64,000 bases of DNA. It comes from Oscillospiraceae bacterium (lineage in GTDB: Bacteria > Bacillota > Clostridia > Oscillospirales > Ruminococcaceae). Every line of letters begins with the position of its first letter. Within the stretch, counting starts at the first letter, position 1. Of the stretch, positions 52,496 through 61,909 are shown piece by piece. The stretch is from the NCBI GenBank assembly GCA_021769525.1, contig JAETSQ010000018.1, positions 1 to 64,000 of the forward strand, given 5' to 3'. Under the pieces are notes generated by a model. The model was not told where the DNA came from and searched no databases. It worked only from the letters and a program-made list of their open reading frames with translations. The translations under genes and the position numbers were made by a program.

Positions 52496-53407
52496 TTGGC
52501 AAACTCAGGTACTCTCCGAAGCCGTGAGCTGATGATGCGGGAGGCCCGCACCGCTTACCTCTTCCTCCTCCCCAGTCTCATCTTCTTTGTGGGCTTCGTC
52601 GTTTTCCCCATGTTCATCTGCATCTTCTACAGCCTTACCAACGCGAATATGAACGCCAAGGCCGCTACCGAGTTCATCGGTCTTTTAAACTTCCAGAAAC
52701 TTCTTTCCGATAAGACCTTCCTGGAGGCGCTGCGCAACACCTTCGTCATCGTGCTGGTGAGCGTGCCCGCCGTCTGCGCCTTTTCCCTTTGGGTATCCTC
52801 CGCTATCTATAAGCTCAGCGGTCCGGTGCTCTCCGCCTTCCGGTGCATCTTCTACCTGCCGGTGGTCACCGGCTCGGTGGCCGTCACCGTGGTGTGGAAG
52901 TGGATGTACGATAACTACACCGGTATCCTGAACTACGTCCTCAAGGGCGCGGGCCTCATCGAAAAGAACATCAACTGGCTGGGGGACAGCAAGTACGCCC
53001 TATGGTGCATCATCCTCATTTTGTTCACCACCTCGGTGGGGCAGCCCATCGTGCTGTATGTCTCCGCTCTGGGCAACGTGGACGCCACCCAGATCGAGGC
53101 GGCCAAGGTGGACGGCGCCACCGATTTCCAGGTGTTCTGGAACGTCAAGTGGCCCCAGATGATGCCCACCACCCTGTACATACTGGTCATCACCACCATC
53201 AACTCCTTCCAGTGCTTCGCCCTCATCCAGCTGCTCACCAGCGGCGGATCGGGCACCAACACGGTGATGTATTACATCTACTACACCGCCTTTAAGCTCA
53301 CCGAGCAGTTTGGCCACTTCGGCTACGCCAACGCCATGGGCGTGATCCTGGCCATCTTCATCGGCATCCTGTCCGCCGTCCAGTTCAAGCTGGCGGCCGA
53401 AAAGTAA
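52496..53407 (+). CDS. ABC importer permease, MalF/UgpA type
   Basis: About 303 residues with six membrane segments. The ATPase-docking EAA loop is near residues 200-222 (EAAKVDGATDFQVFWNVKWPQMMPTTLYIL). No ATG fits; TTG at 52496, eight bases after AAAGGGG, gives a normal N-terminus. It pairs with the next permease. No ATP-binding gene is in the cluster, so a shared MsmX-type ATPase encoded elsewhere is likely. Confidence 0.93.
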   Translation: MANSGTLRSRELMMREARTAYLFLLPSLIFFVGFVVFPMFICIFYSLTNANMNAKAATEFIGLLNFQKLLSDKTFLEALRNTFVIVLVSVPAVCAFSLWVSSAIYKLSGPVLSAFRCIFYLPVVTGSVAVTVVWKWMYDNYTGILNYVLKGAGLIEKNINWLGDSKYALWCIILILFTTSVGQPIVLYVSALGNVDATQIEAAKVDGATDFQVFWNVKWPQMMPTTLYILVITTINSFQCFALIQLLTSGGSGTNTVMYYIYYTAFKLTEQFGHFGYANAMGVILAIFIGILSAVQFKLAAEK

Positions 53408-53419
53408 GGGGGTGGGGAT

Positions 53420-54352
53420 ATGAATAAATCAGAGCTTCAGCGCAAGGGTGCCTACGGCGTCATGTCGGTGGTCATCCTGGTGATCCTGGCCTTCCTCTTT
53501 ATGTTCCCCCTCTACTGGATCGTCACCGGCGCCTTTAAGATCGCCAAGGAGTACAACTCGGTGACGCCGGTGTGGTTCCCCACCGTCTTCACCCTGGATA
53601 ACTTTGCCCGGCTGTTTGCCCGCCGCACTGCCCCCCTGTGGGAGCTGGCGGTTCCTTTCAGCGCCTTGTTCACCGCCGATAAGACCCCCATCATGCTTTC
53701 GGTGGGGCCCACCGTCCCGGCTGCCATCCGGTGGCTCTTAAACACGGTGTTCATGGCGGTGATGGCTATGGTCCTCACCTGCATCACCGCCTCCATGGCG
53801 GGGTACGCCCTGGCCAAGAAGCGGTTCCCCGGCCGGGCGCTGCTCTTCTCCCTCATCGTCTGCGCCATGGCCCTGCCCAAGCAGGTCATCCTCATCCCCC
53901 TCATCAAGGAGATCTCTGCTATGGGGCTTTGGGATAACATCTGGTCGGTCATCTTCCCCACCGTGGGCTGGCCCTTCGGCGTCTTTTTGATGAAGCAGTT
54001 CTCCGAGGGCATCCCCGGCGAGATCCTGGAGGCCGCCCGCATCGACGGCGCTAGCGAGTGGCGGACCTTTACCACCATCGTGGTGGACCTGGTGAAGCCG
54101 GGCATCGGGGCCCTGGCCATCTTCACCTTCATCAACTCCTGGAACGACTACTTCCTCCAGCTCATCATGCTGGGCAGCGGCAACAACTACACCATCTCCC
54201 TGGGCATCGCCACCCTCCAGGCGGAGACGTCCATCGACGTGGGCATCCTGATGGCCGGCGCCACCCTGGCCGCCATCCCCATCATCGCCATCTTCCTCGC
54301 CTTCCAGAAGTACTTCACCCAGGGCATCACCATGGGTGCTGTCAAGGGTTGA
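53420..54352 (+). CDS. ABC importer permease, MalG/UgpE type
   Basis: A 310-residue permease with six membrane segments and the EAA loop EAARIDGASEWRTFTTIVVDLVKPGIGALAI near residues 205-235. An insertion near residues 65-105 (FARRTAPLWELAVPFSALFTADKTPIMLSVGPTVPAA) enlarges the first external loop compared with typical 270-280 residue members. 12 bases after the first permease. Confidence 0.93.
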   Translation: MNKSELQRKGAYGVMSVVILVILAFLFMFPLYWIVTGAFKIAKEYNSVTPVWFPTVFTLDNFARLFARRTAPLWELAVPFSALFTADKTPIMLSVGPTVPAAIRWLLNTVFMAVMAMVLTCITASMAGYALAKKRFPGRALLFSLIVCAMALPKQVILIPLIKEISAMGLWDNIWSVIFPTVGWPFGVFLMKQFSEGIPGEILEAARIDGASEWRTFTTIVVDLVKPGIGALAIFTFINSWNDYFLQLIMLGSGNNYTISLGIATLQAETSIDVGILMAGATLAAIPIIAIFLAFQKYFTQGITMGAVKG

Positions 54353-54377
54353 TCTCACGGCAAGCAGTAAAAAACGA

Positions 54378-54424
54378 CCAGAGCCGCGGGACCGGTCCTT
54401 TTGGACCTGTTCTGCGGCTTTTTC
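54378..54424 (+). terminator. Terminator after the importer permeases
   Basis: Stem AGCCGC...GCGGCT (54382-54387 with 54414-54419), with an inner GGTCC-tttt-GGACC hairpin, followed by five T. Confidence 0.75.
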
Positions 54425-54442
54425 CACGAAAGGATGAAAGAC

Positions 54443-55096
54443 ATGAAAAAGCACATCGTCTGTATCGGAGATTCCAACACCCACGGCTACTGCGCCGACC
54501 CCACCGACTGCGCCGACGGCGGCATCCGCTTCAACGAGGATGAGCGGTGGACCTGTCTGCTGCAAAAGGCCCTGGGGGAGGATTACCTGGTCACCGAAGA
54601 GGGCCTCAGCGGCCGCACCACCGTCTTCCCGGACCCCCTCCACGAGAGCATGGACGCCCTGGGGGTCATTTACCCCCTCCTCAAAAGCCACGAGGTGGTG
54701 GACCTTCTCATCATCATGCTGGGCACCAACGATGTAAAGGAGCGGCTGGGCGCCAACGCCGCCTGCATCGCCATCGGGATGGAGCGGCTGGTGCGAAAGG
54801 CCCAGAGCGTGGATTGCTGGGGGGATAAGGCTCCCAACATCCTCATCGTCTGTCCGCCCCCCATCCTGCCCCTGATGGAGCAGGACCCCTGCGGGAAGCC
54901 TATGGGAAAGGGCTGCGTGGAAAAATCCAGGGAGCTGCCGAAGTTCCTGGAGCCCAAAGCCCAGCTTGTGGGAGCGCACTACATGGACGCCGCCCAGTGT
55001 GAATTCAACCACGTGGACGGGATGCACCTGACCAAAAAGGGACACGCCCAACTGGCCCAACTGCTGGCCGAGGCGGTGCCGGGGCTGCTGCGGTAG
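54443..55096 (+). CDS. SGNH/GDSL-type esterase
   Basis: A 217-residue hydrolase with no signal peptide, so it acts inside the cell. The GDSNTHGY block has catalytic Ser11; LGTNDVKERLG has the oxyanion Asn near 95; DGMHLTKKGH carries the Asp and His of the triad near residues 192-195. Such enzymes often remove acetyl or other acyl groups from sugars. The location just after a sugar importer fits cleavage of an imported esterified sugar. Start ATG at 54443 follows AAAGGA by 8 bases. Confidence 0.9.
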   Translation: MKKHIVCIGDSNTHGYCADPTDCADGGIRFNEDERWTCLLQKALGEDYLVTEEGLSGRTTVFPDPLHESMDALGVIYPLLKSHEVVDLLIIMLGTNDVKERLGANAACIAIGMERLVRKAQSVDCWGDKAPNILIVCPPPILPLMEQDPCGKPMGKGCVEKSRELPKFLEPKAQLVGAHYMDAAQCEFNHVDGMHLTKKGHAQLAQLLAEAVPGLLR

Positions 55097-55102
55097 GGCC
55101 CT

Positions 55103-55861
55103 ATGCTGGTCATCCTCTCCCCCGCAAAGCGGCTCTCCCCCGCCCCCTGTCCCCCAGGGCTCTCCCTCACCACCCCTGCTTTTTTGGAGGAGGCGCGGGA
55201 GCTGGGGGACCTGCTGCGGGCTTATTCCCCCTGGCAGCTGGAGGGGCTCCTTTCGGTGAGCCCGGAGCTGGCCCTGGATGCCTTTGCCCTCTGCCAGAGC
55301 TTTGCCCCGGATACCCCCGCCGCTCCGGCGGTCCTGGCCTACCACGGCCTTGCCTACCAACACCTGGCGGCGCAGACCCTCACCCCAGGGGAACTCTCCG
55401 CCGCCCAGGGGCGGCTGCGCATCCTCTCCGCCCTCTACGGCGTCCTGCGGCCTCTGGACGGGGTCTGCCCCTACCGCCTGGATTTTATGGCGAAGCTCCG
55501 CCCCGGCGGAAAGACCCTCTACTGCTGGTGGGGGGATAAGCTCTACCGGGAGCTCTTCTCCGCCGGGGAGCCGGTGGTGAACCTCTGCTCCGGGGAGTAC
55601 GCCAAGGCGGTGGAGCCGTGGCTAAAGCCGGGGGACCGGTTCATCACCGTCCGGTTCCTCCAGCGGAGCCGGGGCAGGCTCCTGACCAAGGCCACCGCCG
55701 CCAAAGCGGCGCGGGGAGCGATGGCCCGGTGGATCATCCGGGAAGGACCGGACCGCCCGGAGCAGCTCCCCGCTTTTTCCCAGGGGGGATGGCGTTTTTC
55801 CCCGGAGCTTTCCGGCCCCCTCCGGTATGCCTTCCTCCTGGAGGAAGACGAAGCGGAGTGA
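55103..55861 (+). CDS. yaaA: YaaA family peroxide-stress protein
   Basis: A 252-residue protein of the YaaA (UPF0246) family, starting MLVILSPAKRLSPAPCP with the conserved SPAK box. It continues YHGLAYQHL, RILSALYGVLRPLDGVCPYRLDF, WWGDKLYRELF and LCSGEYAKAVEPWL. In E. coli YaaA limits free iron and protects DNA during peroxide stress. It starts 6 bases after the esterase gene, with only a weak GTAGGG site, so coupling is likely. Confidence 0.93.
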   Translation: MLVILSPAKRLSPAPCPPGLSLTTPAFLEEARELGDLLRAYSPWQLEGLLSVSPELALDAFALCQSFAPDTPAAPAVLAYHGLAYQHLAAQTLTPGELSAAQGRLRILSALYGVLRPLDGVCPYRLDFMAKLRPGGKTLYCWWGDKLYRELFSAGEPVVNLCSGEYAKAVEPWLKPGDRFITVRFLQRSRGRLLTKATAAKAARGAMARWIIREGPDRPEQLPAFSQGGWRFSPELSGPLRYAFLLEEDEAE

Positions 55862-56226
55862 GGCGGAGAGCGGAAAAACAGCGTCCGCTCCACCTGACGC
55901 GGCAAAAAGGGAAGGCGAAGCACCGGGGGATACCCCGGCGCTTTTCTTTTTGCTTCTTTCCGGGGTGCCCCCGGAGCCGCGCCCTACACGGACCGGGGCC
56001 CCTGCCCCGGCCCTTACCCATGCGCGGAGCATAAGCAAGTGCCTGGAGTCTTGGTTCCTGCACCTCTCACCGGCGGCATTGGCCATTCTTCTTTTTGCTT
56101 CTTTTTCTTCTTTTGCAAGAAGAAAAAGAAGGCGGGGCTGGGCGGCAGCCCAGATTTGTGTTACAATAGGATAAGCATCTTGGGAGCCTGCCCTCGCAGG
56201 GCAGGGCCAAAAGGGGGAAGCAGAAC
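55862..56226. repeat. Gene-free repeat region with two copies of the pyrimidine-rich repeat
   Basis: Copy one is at 55939-56055 (GCGCTTTTCTTTTTGCTTCTTT, CGCCCTACACGG, CTTACC, GTGCCTGGAGTCTT). Copy two is at 56089-56152, with perfect stem CTTCTTTTTCTTCTT (56098-56112), loop TTGC, and its complement at 56117-56131, followed by GCGGCAGCCC. I see no gene. Confidence 0.7.
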
Positions 56227-56913
56227 TTGGCGGACGAAAAATGGCCGGGAGAACAGCGTCTTCCGGCGGGGCTGATCCTGGCGGTGGTGGGAGGATTCTT
56301 GGACACCTACACCTACTTTACCCGCGGCGGGGTCTTTGCCAATGCCCAGACCGGGAACATGGTGCTCCTGAGCATCGCCGCCGCCCAGGGGGATTTCGGG
56401 CGGGCGGGGCAGTACCTCATCCCCATCCTGGCCTTCGTCCTGGGGGTGATGGCCACCGAAGGACTGCGGGCCAGGGCCGAGAAAAAAGGCCGGGCGGCGG
56501 GCCACTGGCAGCGGACCCTGCTGCTCCTTGAGGCGGCCATCCTGGCCGTGGTAGGGTTCCTGCCCCCGGCGGTCCCCGACTTTTTGGTGAACGTCACCGT
56601 CTCCTTCCTCTGCTCCATGCAGGTGAACGGCTTCCGCCTGCTGGAGGGGATGCCCTACGCCACCACCATGTGCACCGGCAACCTCCGCTCCGGCTCTTAC
56701 CACCTGTGGCGGTTCCTCTTTGACGGGGAGCGGGGCGAGGGGCGGAGGGCGGCCCGCTACCTGTGGGTGATCCTGGTCTTCTGCGCCGGGGCAGGGTTGG
56801 GAGTGCCCGTCTCCGCCTGGATGGGCGGCCGGGCCGTCTGGCTCTGCGCTCTGGCCCTCCTGGGGGTATACTTCCTCCTTTTGGAACGGACCTCTCAGGG
56901 GGAGAGTAAATAG
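56227..56913 (+). CDS. YoaK family (DUF1275) membrane protein
   Basis: A 228-residue protein with about six hydrophobic segments. Family landmarks: GGFLDTYTYFTRGGVFANAQTGNMVLLSIA near residues 20-50 and the second half's NGFRLLEGMPYATTMCTGNLRSGS near 135-158. The family is widespread; its role is unknown, perhaps transport. TTG start at 56227 after GGGGGAAG. It ends 23 bases before mnmE. Confidence 0.9.
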   Translation: MADEKWPGEQRLPAGLILAVVGGFLDTYTYFTRGGVFANAQTGNMVLLSIAAAQGDFGRAGQYLIPILAFVLGVMATEGLRARAEKKGRAAGHWQRTLLLLEAAILAVVGFLPPAVPDFLVNVTVSFLCSMQVNGFRLLEGMPYATTMCTGNLRSGSYHLWRFLFDGERGEGRRAARYLWVILVFCAGAGLGVPVSAWMGGRAVWLCALALLGVYFLLLERTSQGESK

Positions 56914-56936
56914 AAAGAAGAAAGGGGGCGCGGCCC

Positions 56937-58331
56937 ATGTCCAGGGAGCTTTCCCGCCAGCGGGACATCATCGCCGCCATCTCCACCGGCAGCGGCGGAG
57001 GGGTGGGGATGGTGCGCCTTTCCGGCCCTGGGTGCCTCCAGGTGGCGGGGCGGGTCTTCTTCCCCCAGGACCGGGAGAAGAAGCTGCCGGAAATGCCCGG
57101 CTACACCGGGGCCTACGGCCAGTTCCGCCGGGAGCCGGAGGGGCCCGCCCTGGACGACGGGGTGGCCTTTGTCTACCACGCCCCCAGGAGCTACACCGGG
57201 GAGGAGATGGCGGAGCTCTGCTGCCACGGCGGCGCCTTTGTGATGGAGCAGGTGCTGGAGCTCTGCCTCCGGCAGGGGGCGCGGCTGGCGGAGCCGGGGG
57301 AATTCACAAAGCGCGCCCTCCTGAACGGCAAACTGAGCCTGACCCAGGCGGAGGGGGTGGCGGACATCATCGCCGCCCAAAGCGCCCAGGCCCTGGGGGC
57401 GGCCCAGGAGGCCCGGCGGGGGGCCCTCCACCGGGCGGTGATGGCGGTGGCGGACCGCCTCACCGACGCCGCCGCCCACATCTCCGCCTGGATCGACTTC
57501 CCGGAGGAGGATGTGGAGGAGGTGCTGGCCGAGGAGCTGGAGGACACCCTCACCGCCTGCCAGCGGGAGCTGGGGCGGCTGGCCGGCAGCTACCATACCG
57601 GCAAGGTCCTCCGGGAGGGGATCTCCACCGCCATCGTGGGCAGCGCCAACGTGGGCAAATCCACCCTGATGAACCTCCTGGCCGGGGAGGAAAAGAGCAT
57701 CGTCACCGAGGTCCCCGGCACCACCAGGGACGTCATCCGGGAAACGGTGCGGCTGGGGGAGGTGCTGCTGGACCTTTCCGATACCGCCGGCCTGCGCCAG
57801 ACCGACGACCGGGTGGAGATGCTGGGGGTGAGCCGCTCCCTGGAGCTGCTGGAGCGCTGCGACCTCATCCTGGCGGTGTTTGATTCCTCCCGGCCCCTGG
57901 AGGCCGGGGACCGGCAGCTGCTGGAAAAGCTCGGCGGGCGGCTGGCCATCGGGGTGCTGAACAAGTGCGACCTGCCGGAGCAAGCGGCCGACCGGGAAGC
58001 GATACGGCGGCACACCTGCGCCCTGGTGGAGCTTTCCGCCAGGGAGGGGACCGGGCTCCCGGAGCTGGCCCAGGCGGTGGCGGAGCTCACCGGCGCCGCC
58101 AACCTGGACCCCGCCGCCGGGATGATCGCCAACCGGCGGCAGCTGGACTGCATCCTCCAGGCGGCCCGCTCCCTGGACGAGGCCCTGGAGACCCTGGGCT
58201 GGGGCCAGGCCCTGGACGCCGTTTCGGTCTGCATCGAGGAGGCCCTGGACGGCCTGCTGGAGCTTACCGGCCAGCGGGCCGGCGGGGAGATCATCGACCG
58301 GGTGTTCGAAAACTTCTGCGTGGGGAAGTGA
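56937..58331 (+). CDS. mnmE: tRNA modification GTPase MnmE
   Basis: A 464-residue GTPase that with MnmG builds cmnm5 groups on U34 of tRNAs. N-terminal folate-binding domain (about 1-120), helical domain, and G domain with Walker A GSANVGKST near 235-243, DTAGLR near 281-286 and NKCD near 342-345. It ends with the catalytic Cys in FCVGK. The variant V for I or L in that last motif is minor. Confidence 0.97.
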   Translation: MSRELSRQRDIIAAISTGSGGGVGMVRLSGPGCLQVAGRVFFPQDREKKLPEMPGYTGAYGQFRREPEGPALDDGVAFVYHAPRSYTGEEMAELCCHGGAFVMEQVLELCLRQGARLAEPGEFTKRALLNGKLSLTQAEGVADIIAAQSAQALGAAQEARRGALHRAVMAVADRLTDAAAHISAWIDFPEEDVEEVLAEELEDTLTACQRELGRLAGSYHTGKVLREGISTAIVGSANVGKSTLMNLLAGEEKSIVTEVPGTTRDVIRETVRLGEVLLDLSDTAGLRQTDDRVEMLGVSRSLELLERCDLILAVFDSSRPLEAGDRQLLEKLGGRLAIGVLNKCDLPEQAADREAIRRHTCALVELSAREGTGLPELAQAVAELTGAANLDPAAGMIANRRQLDCILQAARSLDEALETLGWGQALDAVSVCIEEALDGLLELTGQRAGGEIIDRVFENFCVGK

Positions 58332-58376
58332 CCGCGCCGGGGCATCCGATACAAACTTTTTTCGGGAGAACGAGCC

Positions 58377-60278
58377 ATGAAACCATACCTTGCCGGAAGC
58401 TACGACATCGCCGTGATCGGGGCGGGGCACGCCGGGGTGGAGGCCGCCCTGGCCGCCGCCCGCCTGGGGTGCTCGGTGGTGATCTTCACCATCAGCCTGG
58501 ACGCGGTGGCCAATATGCCCTGCAACCCCTCCATCGGCGGCACCGCCAAGGGCCACCTGGTCCGGGAGCTGGACGCCCTGGGAGGGGAGATGGGCCGGGC
58601 CGCCGATGCCACCATGGTCCAGAGCCGGATGCTCAACCGCGGCAAGGGCCCCGCCGTCCACAGCCTGCGGGTGCAGTCGGACCGGGCCGCCTACCACCGG
58701 TACATGAAGGAAAGGCTGGAATCCACCCCCGGCATCCTGCTGCGCCAGGGGGAGGTGGTGGAGATCGAGACGGACGGAGAGGGGCGCGTCTCTGCCGTCC
58801 GCACCGCCATGGGGGGACGGTATTCCGTAAAGGCCGCCATCGTCGCCACCGGCACCTACCTGGGGGGAAAGGTCTTTGTGGGGGAGTATTCCCAGGAGAG
58901 CGGCCCCGACGGCACCCATCCGGCGAAGGCCCTCACCCAGAGCCTCACGCGGCTGGGCATCCCCCTGCGGCGGTTCAAGACCGGCACCCCCGCCAGGGTC
59001 CACCGGGATTCCATCGACCTTTCCCGCCTGGAGGTCCAGAATGGGGACGAGCCGGTGATCCCCTTTTCCTTCGGCAACTGGGGCAAGGGGGAATATAAAA
59101 ATCTCCTGCCCTGCTACATCACCTACACGAACGCCGAGACCCACCGGGTCATCCGGGAAAATCTCCACCGCTCCCCCCTCTACGCCGGGGAGATCCAGGG
59201 CATCGGCCCCCGGTACTGCCCCAGCATCGAGGACAAGGTGGTGCGTTTTGCCGACAAGGAGCGGCACCAGCTCTTCATCGAGCCCATGGGCCTTTCCACC
59301 AGGGAGATGTACCTCCAGGGGATGAGCAGCAGCCTGCCGGAGGAGGTGCAGCTGCAGATGTACCGCACCATCCCCGGCCTGGAGCGGGTGGAGCTGATGC
59401 GCTCCGCCTACGCCATCGAGTATGACTGCGCCGACCCCACCTGCCTGCGCCCCACCCTGGAGGTAAAAACGGTGCCGGGGCTCTACGGCGCGGGGCAGTT
59501 CAACGGCACCTCCGGCTACGAGGAGGCGGCGGTCCAGGGCTTTGTGGCGGGGGTAAACGCCGCCCACGCCGTGCTGGGGCGGGAGCCCTTCACCCTCCCG
59601 CGGTCCGGCTCCTACATCGGCACCCTCATCGATGACCTGGTGACCAAGGGCTGCATGGACCCCTACCGCATGATGACCAGCCGCAGCGAGTACCGCCTGC
59701 TGCTGCGCCAGGATAACGCCGACGCCCGGCTGATGCCCCTGGGCCATGCTCTGGGGCTCATCGGGGAGGAGCAGTACCGGGAATTCCTGCGGCAGCAGGA
59801 GGAGAAGGAGGCGGAAAAGGCCCGGCTGGCCGCCCTCACCATCCCCGCCGGCCCGGAGGTGGACCGCTGGCTGGAGTCGGTGGGGACCGCTCCCCTGGAG
59901 CGGGGCGTCCGGGCGGCGGAGCTTCTGCGGCGGCCCCAGGTGACCTACCAGGGGCTGGCCCCCTTCGACCCGGAACGGAAACCCCTCCACCCCCACGTTG
60001 TGGAGCAGGTGGAGATCGAGGTGAAGTACGAGGGGTATCTCCGCAAGCAGCAGGCCCAGGTTGCGGCGGCCCGCCGCCTGGAGTCCCTGCCCCTGGGGGA
60101 CGGCATCGACTACGGCGGCATCCGGGGGCTGCGGCTGGAGGCGGCGGAAAAGCTCCGGAAGCTCCGGCCCGCCACCCTGGGCCAGGCCAGCCGCATCAGC
60201 GGGGTGAGCCCCGCCGATGTCTCGGTGCTGATGATCTGGCTGGAGAGCCGCAGAAGAAGAGGGGAGGCAGAGGTATGA
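58377..60278 (+). CDS. mnmG: tRNA uridine-5-carboxymethylaminomethyl modification enzyme MnmG
   Basis: A 633-residue FAD enzyme, partner of MnmE. GxGxxG dinucleotide site [15 protein letters not shown] near 13-27, the PCNPSIGG box near 46-53, GTYLGG near 160, [19 protein letters not shown] near 286-304 and the helical C-terminal domain that grips MnmE and tRNA. Full length. 45 bases after mnmE; its end overlaps rsmG by 4 bases (ATGA). Confidence 0.97.
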   Translation: MKPYLAGSYDIAVIGAGHAGVEAALAAARLGCSVVIFTISLDAVANMPCNPSIGGTAKGHLVRELDALGGEMGRAADATMVQSRMLNRGKGPAVHSLRVQSDRAAYHRYMKERLESTPGILLRQGEVVEIETDGEGRVSAVRTAMGGRYSVKAAIVATGTYLGGKVFVGEYSQESGPDGTHPAKALTQSLTRLGIPLRRFKTGTPARVHRDSIDLSRLEVQNGDEPVIPFSFGNWGKGEYKNLLPCYITYTNAETHRVIRENLHRSPLYAGEIQGIGPRYCPSIEDKVVRFADKERHQLFIEPMGLSTREMYLQGMSSSLPEEVQLQMYRTIPGLERVELMRSAYAIEYDCADPTCLRPTLEVKTVPGLYGAGQFNGTSGYEEAAVQGFVAGVNAAHAVLGREPFTLPRSGSYIGTLIDDLVTKGCMDPYRMMTSRSEYRLLLRQDNADARLMPLGHALGLIGEEQYREFLRQQEEKEAEKARLAALTIPAGPEVDRWLESVGTAPLERGVRAAELLRRPQVTYQGLAPFDPERKPLHPHVVEQVEIEVKYEGYLRKQQAQVAAARRLESLPLGDGIDYGGIRGLRLEAAEKLRKLRPATLGQASRISGVSPADVSVLMIWLESRRRRGEAEV

Positions 60279-60982
60279 TCCCAAAGGAAGAATTTGACGC
60301 CCTATTTCAGGGCATGGGCCTTGCGGGGGATTACGAGAGGTTCTCCCGGTACTGTACGATGCTCCAGGAGTGGAACCGGAAGATGAACCTCACCGCCATC
60401 ACCGAGGACCGGGGCGTGGCCGTCAAGCACTTTGCGGACAGCGTTCTGCCCCTCACCCTCCGGGACATCCCCGCCGGGGCCTCCCTCATCGATGTGGGCA
60501 CCGGGGCGGGGTTCCCCTCCGTCCCCATGAAGCTGCTGCGGCCGGACCTGCGCATCACCCTCCTGGACAGCCTGCAAAAGCGCCTGGGGTTCCTCCGGGC
60601 CCTCTGCGGGGAGCTGGAGGTGGAGGCGGAGCTGGTCCACGCGCGGGCGGAGGACGCCGGGCGCGACCCCCAACACCGGGAGCGGTACGACGTTGCCGCC
60701 AGCCGGGCGGTGGCCGGGATGGCCCTGCTGGCGGAGTACTGCCTGCCCCTGGTGAAGGTGGGGGGCCTCCTGCTGGCCCTGAAGGGGAGCGCCGGCCCGG
60801 AGGAAGCCAAGGCCGGGGAAAAGGCGGTGTCCCTCTGCGGCGGGACCATCCGGGAGGTGAAGAGCTACACCCTCCCCGGCGGGGACCCACGCACCCTCAT
60901 CGTGGTGGAGAAGGTCTCCCCCACCCCCGCCGGATACCCCCGCACCTCCCAGAAGCTGGCCAAGGAGGGGCCCCTGGGGTGA
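60275..60982 (+). CDS. rsmG: 16S rRNA (guanine-527-N7)-methyltransferase
   Basis: A 235-residue SAM-dependent methyltransferase that modifies G527 of 16S rRNA; its loss gives low-level streptomycin resistance. SAM site [20 protein letters not shown] near 70-89, and [23 protein letters not shown] near 145-167. It follows mnmG directly. The genes usually beside this trio near oriC (rnpA, yidC, jag before; parA, parB after) are not here. Confidence 0.96.
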   Translation: MIPKEEFDALFQGMGLAGDYERFSRYCTMLQEWNRKMNLTAITEDRGVAVKHFADSVLPLTLRDIPAGASLIDVGTGAGFPSVPMKLLRPDLRITLLDSLQKRLGFLRALCGELEVEAELVHARAEDAGRDPQHRERYDVAASRAVAGMALLAEYCLPLVKVGGLLLALKGSAGPEEAKAGEKAVSLCGGTIREVKSYTLPGGDPRTLIVVEKVSPTPAGYPRTSQKLAKEGPLG

Positions 60983-60999
60983 TTCGTGGCACAACAAAA

Positions 61000-61036
61000 G
61001 GCCCCCGCCGAGAAGGCAGGGGCCGCTGCTTTTTGC
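61000..61036. terminator. Terminator between rsmG and thiT
   Basis: Stem GGCCCCCGCC (61000-61009) with GGCAGGGGCC (61015-61024), one mismatch, then CTTTTTGC on the plus strand. Confidence 0.75.
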
Positions 61037-61043
61037 GGGACCG

Positions 61044-61604
61044 TCACCGGGTGGCCAGGCGCTGGTCCAGCACCCGCATCACCAGGACGGCGGCAATGGT
61101 GGTGAGGATGATCTCCGGGATCATATAGCTGCCGTTGTAGGTGAGGGAGTAGAGCCAGACCGGCATGGTCTCCGGGGCGTACTCCCGCCAGATGATGACG
61201 CCGGAGAGAAAGCTGCAAAGATACCGCAGCAGCCCGGCGACCACCGTCCCCACGGCCACGCTGGCGGACCGGTTCTTTAGGGGCTTCCCGAAGAGGCAGC
61301 TAAGGCCCATGACGGCGTAGGCCAGCAGGTAGTCCAGCAGGATGCACAGGAGCATCGCCCCCAAGGTGGCGCAGTACATAACGTTCTTAATGCCCAGCAG
61401 CATCTGGATGAGGCCGTAGGTAAAGCCGGTAAACAGCCCCCATTTGGGGCCGTGGCGGAAGGACGCCAGCACCAGGGGCATCATGCTGACGGCGGTGATG
61501 TCCCCGCCCTGGGGAAGCTGGTAGATGGGGATGAAGCTGAGGACGGTGGAAAGGGCGATCATCAGGGCACATTCCACAAGGGTCTGGGTCTTTCGGTTTC
61601 TCAT
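61044..61604 (-). CDS. thiT: Thiamine transporter ThiT (ECF S component)
   Basis: A 186-residue membrane protein with six hydrophobic segments that captures thiamine for an energy-coupling-factor transporter. It starts MRNRKTQTLVECALMIALST; the ligand-binding stretch ends with the WxxY-rich YNGSYMIPEIILT near 160-172. GGAGGAACC precedes the ATG at 61604. A TPP riboswitch in its leader confirms the substrate. The shared ECF ATPase/EcfT genes are not in the window. Confidence 0.95.
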   Translation of the reverse strand: MRNRKTQTLVECALMIALSTVLSFIPIYQLPQGGDITAVSMMPLVLASFRHGPKWGLFTGFTYGLIQMLLGIKNVMYCATLGAMLLCILLDYLLAYAVMGLSCLFGKPLKNRSASVAVGTVVAGLLRYLCSFLSGVIIWREYAPETMPVWLYSLTYNGSYMIPEIILTTIAAVLVMRVLDQRLATR

Positions 61605-61709
61605 GGGTGGTTCCTCCTTCTTACGTGCCTGGAGCTGTTGCGGAGGGGAAAAGAAAGAGCGCCCCGCGGACTCATACCGCAAAGCGCACATCAGGAAAAC
61701 GGCTATATC

Positions 61710-61820
61710 CCTTCCCTACGCTGGCATGATCCAGATCAGGTTCTGAACCGGGCCGAAGCCCGGCTCTAGGGTCATGGGATACCGTCCCATATCTCAGCCC
61801 GCACATACGGACCCCCCTGG
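61710..61820 (-). promoter_or_regulatory. TPP (THI-element) riboswitch
   Basis: On the minus strand the leader reads GGGGGG...GGGCTGAGA, then ACCC, and GAACCTGATCTGGATCATGC followed by CAGCGTAGGGA: the two halves of the TPP-binding core. High thiamine pyrophosphate should switch thiT off. About 105 bases lie between it and the thiT ATG, enough for an expression platform. Confidence 0.95.
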
Positions 61821-61832
61821 CTTGTGCCTTTC

Positions 61833-61861
61833 ATCATACCACGGGTCCGGTTGACTGTCAA
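61833..61861 (-). promoter_or_regulatory. Sigma-A promoter of thiT
   Basis: On the minus strand, consensus TTGACA (61856-61861) and TATGAT (61833-61838), spacer 17 bases. The -35 box overlaps that of the divergent phosphatase promoter. Confidence 0.85.
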
Positions 61862-61879
61862 GGCAAAGGGGAGTATAAT
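61851..61879 (+). promoter_or_regulatory. Sigma-A promoter of the HAD phosphatase gene
   Basis: TTGACT (61851-61856) and TATAAT (61874-61879), spacer 17 bases. Together with the thiT -35 box it forms the 11-base palindrome TTGACTGTCAA. Confidence 0.85.
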
Positions 61880-61909
61880 GAAAAAAATTTTGGGAAAGCG
61901 GTGACCTCT

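Noticed and set aside
56895-60284. A 1129-codon minus-strand frame opposite mnmE and mnmG
   Set aside because: Same GC-driven mirror effect; the plus-strand genes have clear family motifs.
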